From Anaeromyces robustus (lineage: Eukaryota > Neocallimastigomycota > Neocallimastigomycetes > Neocallimastigales > Neocallimastigaceae), in NCBI GenBank assembly GCA_002104895.1, contig MCFG01000335.1:7501-71500 (forward strand): a stretch of DNA of 64,000 bases. Reading direction: 5' to 3'. Each line of letters starts with the position of its first letter. Within the stretch, counting starts at the first letter, position 1. Made by a program: the position numbers and the translations under genes. Shown here piece after piece: positions 17,901 through 29,681 of the stretch. The notes below the pieces were generated by a model. That model made no database searches, was not told the origin of the DNA, and saw nothing but the letters and a program-made list of their open reading frames with translations.

Positions 17901-20176
17901 CTCTTAACTCTAGTCAAGGTTCACTTGCAGGTAATGTCTATACTTCTTCAACCTCTGATTCTCCTAAATTTATTTCTGGTTTAGGTGATGAAATGGAACG
18001 TATTCAAAATGCGGGAGGTTGGATTACTAATGATGGTTTAGTAAATGGTAAAACAGATGTTACTCGTGCTTTTGGTTACTTTGGTTGTCTTGGTAGTTTA
18101 AATGCTAATCCATGGATTGTTAAAATGGAATTAGACTTTGGTGATAATGGATCAGGTAATCCAACTTCAATACATTTAACACCAGAATCAGATAAACATG
18201 ATGAAGAAGCTGATATAAAACTTAAACTTGGACATAATCATAGTGATGAATTCCTTGTTTTAGTAAACGGCGCCGTTTTAGATGCTATTCGTTGTGGCGC
18301 TGATGTTAATAATGATACCCCTGGATTTAGTTTATGCACCTTAGATGATACAGCTCAAATTATTGTAGATATTGCTAGAAGTGCATTAGGTAATGAAAGT
18401 TCAAAACGTAATAAAGGTACTTATCAATATCAAGGTTTAAATAAAAATACTAGATCCACCACTGGATGGGGATCAGCTGCTACCAAAATTAGAGATGTAG
18501 CATTAAGTCATGGTGCTTATGGTGCCAGAGGATCGATTAATACTAATCAAAAATTAAAATCAAGTAATGGTATGATGGTTATGGTATTAGGTTTAAGAGA
18601 TTTGGTGGAAACAGCTTCTAGATGGATGGGAGCAAGACGTGGTTCTGCTGAAACCGGATCTGATAGCTTAGAATTAATGAATTTAAAAAGACGTGGTAGT
18701 GATGCTACTATGAAGATGGGTAAAAGAAAGGATGGTGAAATCATTCCTATACCACCATCCATTGAACCACCAACGGGTCAATTAGCTTTAGTTTTTACAG
18801 ATATTAAGAACTCTACAGCTTTATGGGAAACACATGCCATTGCTATGAGAAATTCAATTAAATTGCATAATATGAGAATGCGTTCACTTCTCAAGCAATA
18901 TGGTGGTTATGAAGTTAAAACAGATGGTGATAGTTTTATGGTTAGTTTTGTTGATTTAATGTCAGCTATTCAATGGTGTCTTGATGTTCAAAATGAATTA
19001 ATAAAAATTGATTGGCCAAAAGAAATTTTAGAGAGTGAAGATGGTGAAGAAGTATGGTGGGATACCGTTAATTTAGAACCAGTGTTTGGTGATGAAGATT
19101 TAGAGGATGAAGAAGATGATTTAGATGATGAAGATGATGATTTAGATGATGAAGAAGATATAGATGATATAAATGATGATGAAAATATGATGTATGGAGT
19201 TAAAAAGGAAATTCCATTAGAAACCAAGATTGAAATGAGAAAAAAGAATGGTATAGTATTATTATTTAGAGGTCTTTGTGTTCGTATGGGTATTCATTAT
19301 GGTACTCCATTATGTGAAATGGACCCAACAACAGGTCGTATGGATTATTTTGGTCCTATGGTTAATCGTGCATCTAGAATTTGTTCTGCTGCTCAAGGAG
19401 GTCAAATCTTTATTAGTTCCGAAGTTATTCGTGAAATTACTAAAAGAAAAGGTGGTGATCCATCTTTATTAAGAATTTCAGATACCTTAGATGAAAAAAT
19501 TGCCGATTCCATGAATATTAATACATGGATTATAGGTGAAAAGAAATTAAAAGGTTTAGAAACACCAGAAGTACTTCATGTTATGTATCCAAAACAATAT
19601 CATTTACGTCATGAATTCTTCAATTTGATCCAAAATCAAAAACAAGAAAATAATGATCCACTCTTTAATATGAAAGGACCTTGGTATCCTAATGTACCTT
19701 CATCTAAAGATCATGAATCAGGATTAGCTACCATTGATAGAAAAAATGTACAAATTCTTGGTAATTTATGTTTACGTTTAGAATTTTTAGCTGTTAATGC
19801 TCAAAATATCTGTTTTAATAATCAAAACTTTGATGAAAGAATACCCATATACCCATATCTCATTAATTCATCAAGTATATCTATTCCAGTAGATGCTACA
19901 GAAAAAGAATTAACAGCTGCCCTTGAAGGAATAGCTATACGTATTGAGAATGCTATAAGTATTCTTTATCTTGTTCAAAGTAGTCCATTAAATCGTATTA
20001 TGCAAACACTTGGTTCATTTATTGATGTAAAACCACATCAAATTTTATCTGCACTTCAAGAATATGTTCTTGCCATGAAAGAAAGAGATGAACGTCTTGA
20101 ACGTATTAGAAGTGAAAGACGTGAACGTGAAAGACGTTTAAAGAATAGAGCTTCAAAAGCTAATACATCACTTTAA
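11999..20176 (+). CDS. Cyr1-type adenylyl cyclase: RA, LRR, PP2C-like and class III cyclase domains
   Basis: Seven exons: 11999-12170, 12356-12762, 13028-13079, 13231-13643, 13801-13954, 14118-16170, 16720-20176 (2235 residues, phases consistent at every junction). Order: Ser/Asn/Gln-rich N-terminus (1-345); Ras-association-like domain from about 349 (YIRVFKTDLTFTT start); leucine-rich repeats about 470-1105; PP2C-like domain about 1217-1700; class III cyclase about 1770-2010; Arg/Glu-rich C-terminal helix. This is the order of fungal Cyr1, the Ras-activated cyclase making cAMP from ATP. Both metal-binding Asp (D1778 in FTDIKNST, D1821 in KTDGDSF), the adenine-selecting Lys and Asp (K1817, D1959) and transition-state Asn/Arg (N1966, R1970) are present, so an active adenylyl cyclase working as a homodimer is predicted. 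The PP2C part lacks several metal ligands. An acidic insert (about 1873-1912) interrupts the cyclase domain. Ras binding is inferred from architecture. Confidence 0.93.
16318..16702. repeat. (TTTATA)n microsatellite in cyclase intron 6
   Basis: About 385 bp of TTTATA hexanucleotide with a few point interruptions fills the intron between the LRR exon and the PP2C/cyclase exon. Exon phases on both sides (tg + g = Trp) keep the frame intact across it. Confidence 0.96.
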
Positions 20177-20683
20177 ATTAAAAATAAAATAAAAAGATAA
20201 AAAATAAAAATGGGAAAAATAATAATAATAATATATAAGAAAGGAAAAAAAAAAAGATTATATATGATATTATATATTATAATCATATAATTAACATATC
20301 TATTCTTATAAATGACAAAATAATTAAAAAATAAAAAATAAAAAACAAAAAACAAAAATATAAATTAAAATAATTACTAAAATAAAATAAAAAGAAAAGA
20401 AAAGGGATAAGAAAATGATAAATATATATATATATATAAATTATAAATCAAAATTATAATAAATATATATAAAAAATATAAAAAATAAGTTTATATATAT
20501 TTGTTTATATCTATTAAAATATCTTTAAACATATATATAAATCACAAAGGAAAAAAAATCAAAATAATATCAGATATACTAAATCTAATTATAAAAAAGA
20601 AAAATAAAAATATTAAATTAAAATAGTATTAGTAATAATCATTATAAAATAATAATAAAAATTATTAATAATATAATAAAATA

Positions 20684-20733
<50 letters not shown>

Positions 20734-20878
20734 CAAAAAATAAAATAAAAAAAGTATATTAATTACACAGTAGCAAATAAATATATACAAAAAAAAAATG
20801 AAAAATAAAAAAAAAAAAAAAAAAATAAAAATTAATAATAAAAAATAAATAATAAAAAAAATGAAATAAAAAAATGAA

Positions 20879-20912
<34 letters not shown>

Positions 20913-20997
20913 AAAAGAAAAAATAAAAAATTACTTTCTTTTTTTTTAAAAAAAAAAAGTAGAAATATTAGAAAAAAAATTAAAAATAAATAATAAC

Positions 20998-21049
<52 letters not shown>

Positions 21050-21998
21050 TATAAAAAAATAATAATAATAATTATATATATAAATTTAATTTAATAACAA
21101 TAATAAAGAACTCCATTTATAAATAAATAAATTAATGAAATAAAAAAAATATAAAATAAAATGTCTTTTTTTTTTTAGAAATTTAAAATTTAAAATATAA
21201 ATATATTATATATAAATTGAATTTTAAAGCTTTTTATTTTGTATTTTTTTTTTTTTTTTGTTTTGTTTTGTTTTTTTGTTTTTTTTTATATGAATAGTAT
21301 TTTTCAAACTTTTAATGACTTCTACTAATAAATATAAAATTCTTAATTTTTTTTTTTTACTTTTTTTATTTTTAAATATCAATGATTAAATATTACAAAA
21401 TATTTCCATTTTTCATTATCTATCTATATATATGTTATATGTCATCATCATCATTATATTTTATTGTAAAATTGGAATAGATAAAGAAAATAAATCTACT
21501 AGATTAAATCATTATTGCTTTAATACAATTATATATTTATAATTGTATTAAAGAAAACTATTTAGATATTCTAAATCTTTAGAACAAAAATCAGTATTGT
21601 GAGGGTTAGATTAATTAATTTGTCAAAATATATTAAAGTAGAGTAAATTAAATTTAATATATCAAAAGATGTATAAATAAAAAGTTTAATAAATATTTAT
21701 CCACTATTTATTATTATATTTTTTTTTTTTCAATATTATTTTCAGTATAAAAATAGTCTTTATAAATCATAATACCGAAAATAAATCTCATTTAAATAGG
21801 TTGGTAAATAAAGCATTTATATTTTTTAAAAATAATAATAATAATATTTTATTGTTATTATTATTGAAAAAAAAAATATTAAATAATAACTTTATTTTTT
21901 GAAAAATTAATAAATAAATAATAAATATTTGTTAATAAAAAAACTTAGATAAATAACATTTCAAAAGATAATAATAATATCAAAAGAAAATATATAGA
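20177..21998. other. AT-rich intergenic region
   Basis: Spacer between the cyclase 3' end and the Rab prenyltransferase gene. It holds AAT triplet runs (about 20686-20730 and 20997-21048), A runs (about 20886-20910), T runs, and an inverted repeat with a 16-bp stem at 21518-21553. No further gene was seen. Confidence 0.6.
21518..21553. other. 16-bp perfect inverted repeat with 4-nt loop
   Basis: Arms 21518-21533 and 21538-21553 are exact reverse complements around a TATT loop, in the upstream region of the Rab geranylgeranyltransferase gene. It could form a hairpin in DNA or RNA; function unknown. Confidence 0.6.
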
Positions 21999-24275
<2,277 letters not shown>

Positions 24276-24551
24276 TATTTATATATATAAATATATATAA
24301 ATATAAATAATAATGTATATAATTAAAATTATAATTTTATATCAATATTATAATATAAATTTAAAAATATAAATATTTTTTATTATATCTTTCAATAATT
24401 AGTCATAAATAAAATATTTGAATTTAATCAATTATATAAAATAGATTAATATATATCCTAGAAAAATAATTAAAAAAAATATATATGAATTAAGCAAAAA
24501 AGAAAAAGAGAAAAAAAAAACTGTTACTATTAAAAAAAAAAATAAAAATAA

Positions 24552-24582
<31 letters not shown>

Positions 24583-24913
24583 ATTAAAAATTAAAAATTA
24601 AAAATGTAAATTTAAATATAATTGTTATTATAATTAATCTTTCCCGATAAAAAGTTAACCAAATAAGATATCAAAACTAATAAGATGTTTTGTTTTGTTT
24701 TGTTTTTGTAAAAAAAAATAATACCCATAATTTCATTAAACTCTGTAGATTTTTTTTAGCTAGAATTGATCTTATTTAAATTATTTAAATTTATATTTTA
24801 TCATAATTAATCTTTCCTTATATGTAATAATCCATATTTCACATTTATGTTAAATCAAATCAACTAAAATATTCCACTAAAATATTTTATTTTCTATTTT
24901 CGGGACCTATTAA
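24276..24913. other. AT-rich spacer before the retroelement
   Basis: 3' flank of the Rab geranylgeranyltransferase gene up to the first poly-T of the retroelement end. It contains a short (AAAT)n run near 24552-24590. No tRNA gene was seen, which matters because dictyostelid TRE elements usually sit beside tRNA genes. Confidence 0.6.
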
Positions 24914-25054
24914 TTTTTTTTTTTTTTTAATGCACACAATTTGTACATTGAGTTTAAATATTATTTAAACTCAATAAATTTTTTTTTTTTTTTTTTTTTT
25001 TTTTATGGCACACAATTTGTACGTCAACTTTATTGAATTTAAATATTAAAATAC
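24914..25054 (-). repeat. Two tandem copies of the element 3' end, each with its own A tail
   Basis: Segments 24929-24978 and 25005-25054 share the block cacacaatttgtac followed by a similar AT stretch. Read on the minus strand, each ends in a separate poly-A (15 and 26 A). The left copy contains an internal inverted repeat around ttgagtttaaa. Confidence 0.8.
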
Positions 25055-25109
25055 ATGAATCATAAAAAAAACACATAATGAAAAAAAATGATACTAAAAA
25101 AAAAAATAA

Positions 25110-25248
25110 AAACCAGTAAAATATTATAGATAATAATAGATAATACTGGAGGAAAAAAAGAAGTATAATAATATTTAAAAACAATAAATCCATACAGCCC
25201 TTAATTCTAAATATAGAATTAAAGTAAAATTGATCTATCCTATTCCAC
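25110..25248 (-). repeat. 3' copy of the retroelement terminal direct repeat
   Basis: Aligns by eye, with small gaps and substitutions, to 29087-29214. Shared landmarks are aaccag, attatagataataat, aaatccatac, cccttaattct and gatctatcctatt. It covers the last codons and stop of the ORF plus the start of the 3' UTR. Confidence 0.85.
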
Positions 25249-28200
25249 TAGGGTCGGAAATAGGATCGGCATTTGCCCTACTAGGCTGTCCTACTGTGTT
25301 ATCAGCATTGACGTTCCTGGAGAGGTTGGTTTTAAATTTATTGAATAATATATGTTGTCTTTTACAGACAACAGGCATGATATCATTCAATAGAGCCGCA
25401 GATCGCAACAAGAATGGGGATTTTGAATAAGTACCAGATTCAGTCTGACACTTAAAAAAACATTCCCATTCCTTTTTGTATGGACTATTGTTAATTCTAT
25501 CACTAAAACCATAATCTCTACCACCAATTAAAAAAATATATATTCTATACCTATTAACTATTTTTTTACTACCTAATATATCTATATTACTAATACAATT
25601 AAACCTCATATTATTACTATTTTTATAACCCTTAACAATACTATTAATTCTATTATCTACACTAGGGTTATTACTGGTCCTAACTAAACTATTAAAAAGA
25701 CTATCTAAAAAATAAAAAAAATTTCTATCTAAATCAGAGAAGTGATCAATACGAAGATTTTTAAATAAGAAACAATTTATAAACCAATGATCAATTCTCT
25801 GATAACTGTCACAATGGAAACAACATGAACAACAATTAGGACAAGAATTATTAATCATTTTAGCAGCTTTTGCAACTCTAGCATCGATTTTATATCCACA
25901 TCTTGCCCTAAGTATCCACCGAAAACCTTTGCTATATTCAGGAAATTCTAGATTAAGCTTTAAGTAACTTCTTGATTCTTCAAAGTTGTACAATTTATAA
26001 GTTTTAGCTTTAATTGATTTATCACTGTTCATGTCTCTGTCCCAATAGAATTCCATAATTTCTTTAGTAGAGGATGAAATATTGTTTAATTTATCATTTA
26101 ATATTTTACTTTCTTTGTCCCAAGTCCATTTTCTTGTTGTAGCAACATTATTAACTATCTTTGAGATAATGCAGTTGGAGTCCTTCCACTTATTAAAACA
26201 TCTAACCTGAGCTAAAGCACATTTACCAGAAAGTGGAGGAATATTGAGTTCTTTTGAGATGCAATAAATAGAAACAAAAGAATTAGGTTTCGAGTAGCCT
26301 AAAATCCAATAAAAACCTTTGTTAATTATTGTTTGTGTAGAACTAGTATTGTTTTTGTTAGAACCAAGCAAAGGCGCGTAATAGGAAACTTGTCCAATAA
26401 CTTTTGCAGAGAATAAAGTTCTTTTAAGAGGAATAGGAATCAGATCATTTTTTAAAAAACCCTGAATTGAAAACAAAGCCTTACTAACTTTATTTTTCAT
26501 TTTACTAATAACGAATTTTAAATCTAGAGTTTTGTGAAAGGGAACACCAAGGTAAGTATAACAATCTGTTTTAGGGATTGCGATTCCTGTTAAATAAAAG
26601 GTAGGGTCCTCTCTAAGAATATATTCCGAATTTTCATGTCTAACAGCTAATGTGCCACATTTATTAATTCCAAAAGTCATCTCGTTGTCCTTAGCCCATT
26701 TACCAACTAAACGAAGAAGTTTGTTCATACGAGATCTACTAGGGGCACAAAGAACAATATCATCAGCAAATAATCCTCCACAACAATATTCAGTATCTAT
26801 TTTCACACCATTATGCAGGCAATCGTTGAAGATGTCGTTGATAAACAAATTAAAAAGTATAGGAGATAAGGGACATCCTTGTCGAACTCCTTTAAGTATT
26901 CTGAAAGAATCGGAAAATTGTCCATTAATTTTAACACAAGCTTTGGAAGACAGATATAGGTTCTCCAAAAATTGAAAGCATTTTCCTTGTATACCAAGAG
27001 TATAAATTTTCGACAAGATGTTATATATGGGCACAGAATCGTAAGCTTTTTTAAGGTCCAGAAAAGCTATATAAGTATCTTCCCCTTTGAATTTACGTCT
27101 TTGACAAATAGAAAGAATAGAGATATAAAGACTAATACATTCTTCCTTATTCCGAAAGCCAAATTGTTCTGGTCTGATGAATCCATGACTTATACCATAT
27201 TCAGAAATTCTAGAAGCAATAATTTTCGAAAGAATCTTAATACCATTATTGATAAGTGAGATACCACGATAGTTATCACAATTAGAAAGATCGCCTTTTT
27301 TTGGAATAGAAACAATGGATGCATTATTCCAAAAAATAGGAAAATCACCATTCCAAATACGATTAATTAAGAAACAGAAACAACTAAGACCAGCCGGAAC
27401 ATAGGAATCATTATTTACAGAGTCATTCGAAGAGGAATCAGGAATTAAAGCTTTATAAAATTCAATAGGGATACCATCGGGACCTGAGGCTTTAAAGTTA
27501 GGGATAGAAAGGATGGCCTTTTTGATTTCTTCAATGCTGATATCTTGGTTAATATCCCATACTATGTTATTTCCACTCTTTAAACGATTAATAGCGGGAG
27601 AATTCTTCCAGAATTTTTTATTCATGCTATGTCCAGTAGAGTCATAACTAAGTTTCTTATAATAATTGCACCAAACATCTAATTGATCTTTAGTACTATA
27701 CACTAAGTTATCTTGGTGGTCTCTGATAGGATGAGGTATAAATAACTCCTGATTGTTATTTTTAATATTCTTCTTAATCCATGACCATGATTTTCTGCTG
27801 TCATTTTTTAAGGTAGCCTCGCAGCCTACTTTAATCCAAAATAAATAGTTTTGTCTTCTAAATTCATTACATTTTTTATGAATAGATTGGCATAATTTAT
27901 TATAAGATGCAACAAGGATAATAAATTGATTAGGTTCATAATCCAAATGGCTCTTTTTAATTTGTCGATACTTCAAGCTTTTGATTCTTTGAAGACAGTA
28001 AATATTACGTGACATATGGAACATTGATTTCCTAATTTCAGTAGAAGATGTAATTTCAAGGTCCTCTGCAATTGAATTAGAAGTATTAATAAACTTATCA
28101 ACTAGATCATCAATAGAAAGAGAAGGATTATTAAAGATCTCATTATTTAAAATAGCAAACTTGTTATTGTCAACAATATCGTTTTTCATTTCCTTACAGC

Positions 28201-29101
28201 GAATTCTATTCCATTGAACAACCTTTTTTGGGTGAGTAAAGGAGAGATCAACAAAATTTTTCTTACAATATACTAACATTGGTTTATGATCAGAGACTGG
28301 GTGATAATCAATAAAGGAAGCATAAGATATAAGGTTCAACATTTTATAATTAACCAAAGCATGATCAATATCTGAAGATAAATTACCTTGAACCCAAGAG
28401 ATTCTTGAACTATTGAGAGGTAAAATTATCCAACCATTAATCGGTGATATTTTTTCTTCAAGGTCCACTGTTTTCATGTTAAAATCCCCAACAAGAATAG
28501 AAGCATGATCACGATGAATATTAAGCCAATCAATAACTTCTGCTAAAGCACACTTCACTTGTGTAGAATAAGAGCTGACAGGGATATATACATTTCCAAC
28601 AGAGCATTTAGAGTCGTATATATTATAATTAGTTAAGGAAATAATGTAATTAAATGAATTCTCTTCAAGTATTGCTTGACAAGATTTATGATAACCTAAA
28701 AATAAACCTCTCATGCCTGGAATACTATCAACGGCTCTTCTAACAAAATATCGGTAATTGGGAATAGTGACTTTACATGGTTGACTACTATTGGCACCAG
28801 AACCGTTCTTTGTTTCTTGAAAACAGAGAAAAAGAGGTTTGAATAATGTGATAAAGTATTCGATACTATCTTTCTTTTCGTGGTTCCATCCATTGGTATT
28901 CCAACTGAGACAAAAAGTAAACTTATCTTTGATAGAATTAAGAGTGTTGAGATTAGAGTGTATACTAACTAATGAGTTGCGTTGGAAAGAATCTGAAGTA
29001 TTAGATTGTGAGGATGTTGTAGTAGAATTACTTTGGTTATTAATTGAATCATTTAAGTTTGTTGTAGAATTTCTTTGGTTATTGATAAACCAGATAACCA
29101 T
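25235..29101 (-). CDS. Retrotransposon endonuclease/reverse transcriptase polyprotein
   Basis: An uninterrupted 1288-residue ORF. Residues about 60-290 are an apurinic-type endonuclease: SWNTNG, the catalytic Glu in CFQETK near 96, VGDFN near 204 and SDHKP near 271. Residues about 540-830 are a reverse transcriptase: FRNKEECIS, LDLKKAYDSVP, GVRQGCPLSPILFNLF and the catalytic FADD near 779. A Cys/His cluster near 1085-1115 (CPNCCSCCFHC, then H and C) resembles the zinc-binding tail of L1-type ORF2. The protein would nick target DNA and copy element RNA by target-primed reverse transcription. All key residues and the full frame are intact, so the copy is young and possibly active. The chosen ATG abuts the 5' terminal repeat, and residues 1-55 are a Ser/Thr/Asn-rich leader. 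Confidence 0.95.
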   Translation of the reverse strand: MVIWFINNQRNSTTNLNDSINNQSNSTTTSSQSNTSDSFQRNSLVSIHSNLNTLNSIKDKFTFCLSWNTNGWNHEKKDSIEYFITLFKPLFLCFQETKNGSGANSSQPCKVTIPNYRYFVRRAVDSIPGMRGLFLGYHKSCQAILEENSFNYIISLTNYNIYDSKCSVGNVYIPVSSYSTQVKCALAEVIDWLNIHRDHASILVGDFNMKTVDLEEKISPINGWIILPLNSSRISWVQGNLSSDIDHALVNYKMLNLISYASFIDYHPVSDHKPMLVYCKKNFVDLSFTHPKKVVQWNRIRCKEMKNDIVDNNKFAILNNEIFNNPSLSIDDLVDKFINTSNSIAEDLEITSSTEIRKSMFHMSRNIYCLQRIKSLKYRQIKKSHLDYEPNQFIILVASYNKLCQSIHKKCNEFRRQNYLFWIKVGCEATLKNDSRKSWSWIKKNIKNNNQELFIPHPIRDHQDNLVYSTKDQLDVWCNYYKKLSYDSTGHSMNKKFWKNSPAINRLKSGNNIVWDINQDISIEEIKKAILSIPNFKASGPDGIPIEFYKALIPDSSSNDSVNNDSYVPAGLSCFCFLINRIWNGDFPIFWNNASIVSIPKKGDLSNCDNYRGISLINNGIKILSKIIASRISEYGISHGFIRPEQFGFRNKEECISLYISILSICQRRKFKGEDTYIAFLDLKKAYDSVPIYNILSKIYTLGIQGKCFQFLENLYLSSKACVKINGQFSDSFRILKGVRQGCPLSPILFNLFINDIFNDCLHNGVKIDTEYCCGGLFADDIVLCAPSRSRMNKLLRLVGKWAKDNEMTFGINKCGTLAVRHENSEYILREDPTFYLTGIAIPKTDCYTYLGVPFHKTLDLKFVISKMKNKVSKALFSIQGFLKNDLIPIPLKRTLFSAKVIGQVSYYAPLLGSNKNNTSSTQTIINKGFYWILGYSKPNSFVSIYCISKELNIPPLSGKCALAQVRCFNKWKDSNCIISKIVNNVATTRKWTWDKESKILNDKLNNISSSTKEIMEFYWDRDMNSDKSIKAKTYKLYNFEESRSYLKLNLEFPEYSKGFRWILRARCGYKIDARVAKAAKMINNSCPNCCSCCFHCDSYQRIDHWFINCFLFKNLRIDHFSDLDRNFFYFLDSLFNSLVRTSNNPSVDNRINSIVKGYKNSNNMRFNCISNIDILGSKKIVNRYRIYIFLIGGRDYGFSDRINNSPYKKEWECFFKCQTESGTYSKSPFLLRSAALLNDIMPVVCKRQHILFNKFKTNLSRNVNADNTVGQPSRANADPISDPSGIG

Positions 29102-29214
29102 TATAGATAATAATGAATAATACTGAAGTATAGTAATACTTTAAAAAAAAAATAAATCCATACTAACCCTTAATTCTACATAGAAAATTAATGTAAAATT
29201 GATCTATCCTATTT
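29087..29214 (-). repeat. 5' copy of the retroelement terminal direct repeat
   Basis: Direct repeat of 25110-25248 placed immediately upstream of, and overlapping, the ORF start codon. It is the likely 5' UTR or promoter module of the element. Confidence 0.85.
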
Positions 29215-29681
29215 TACTTTCTTTTAATAAAATGTCAAAAAATAGAATATTTTAGCAACATTATAAAAGTTTCCTTTTTTTTTTTTTTTTTTTTTTTTTA
29301 CTTTATTAAAAATTAATTACAATATAAAAAATAAAAATAATTTTATTGTACAATTAGAAAATTTTAAATAAAAGTAGCATTTATAAATATATATACATGA
29401 TTATTCTATAATAATCAATATTTTATATTAAATATTAAATAAATAAAAAGAAATAACACTCTATTACATATATATATAAATCATTTTATTATTACTCTTT
29501 CCAATATATATATAATAATATATATATTGAAAACACTATAACAAAATAATATTTATATTTTTTATATATTTTTTTATTAATATTATATATTATACATTAA
29601 ATATAATATTACATATACAAGACTTTCAAAAATTTCTCTATTTTTATAAAATAATTAATAAAAATTCAGAAATCAAGCAGC
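29215..29681. other. AT-rich spacer
   Basis: Lies between the 5' side of the retroelement and the 3' end of the L13a gene. It has a T run near 29276-29299 and otherwise AT-only sequence that probably includes the L13a 3' UTR. No gene or tRNA was seen. Confidence 0.6.

Larger units (their letters stand above)
24914..29214 (-). mobile_element. Non-LTR (L1-like, TRE-like) retrotransposon
   Basis: A minus-strand element of about 4.3 kb. Its 5' side is at the right and its 3' side at the left, with a poly-A tail read on the minus strand (T runs 24979-25004 and 24914-24928). A roughly 130-bp segment occurs in direct orientation at both ends of the ORF (about 25110-25248 and 29087-29214). Having the same module at 5' and 3' ends is what is described for the B-module of TRE elements. 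Only one ORF is present, whereas TRE elements have ORF1 and ORF2, so this is either a 5'-reduced copy or a single-ORF family. I could not find a convincing target-site duplication or an adjacent tRNA gene. Confidence 0.88.

Noticed and set aside
24720-24800. acccataa, resembling the Dictyostelium upstream sequence element of small RNA genes
   Set aside because: A match of this length is expected a few times by chance in 64 kb, and no structured RNA is visible about 60 bases downstream.
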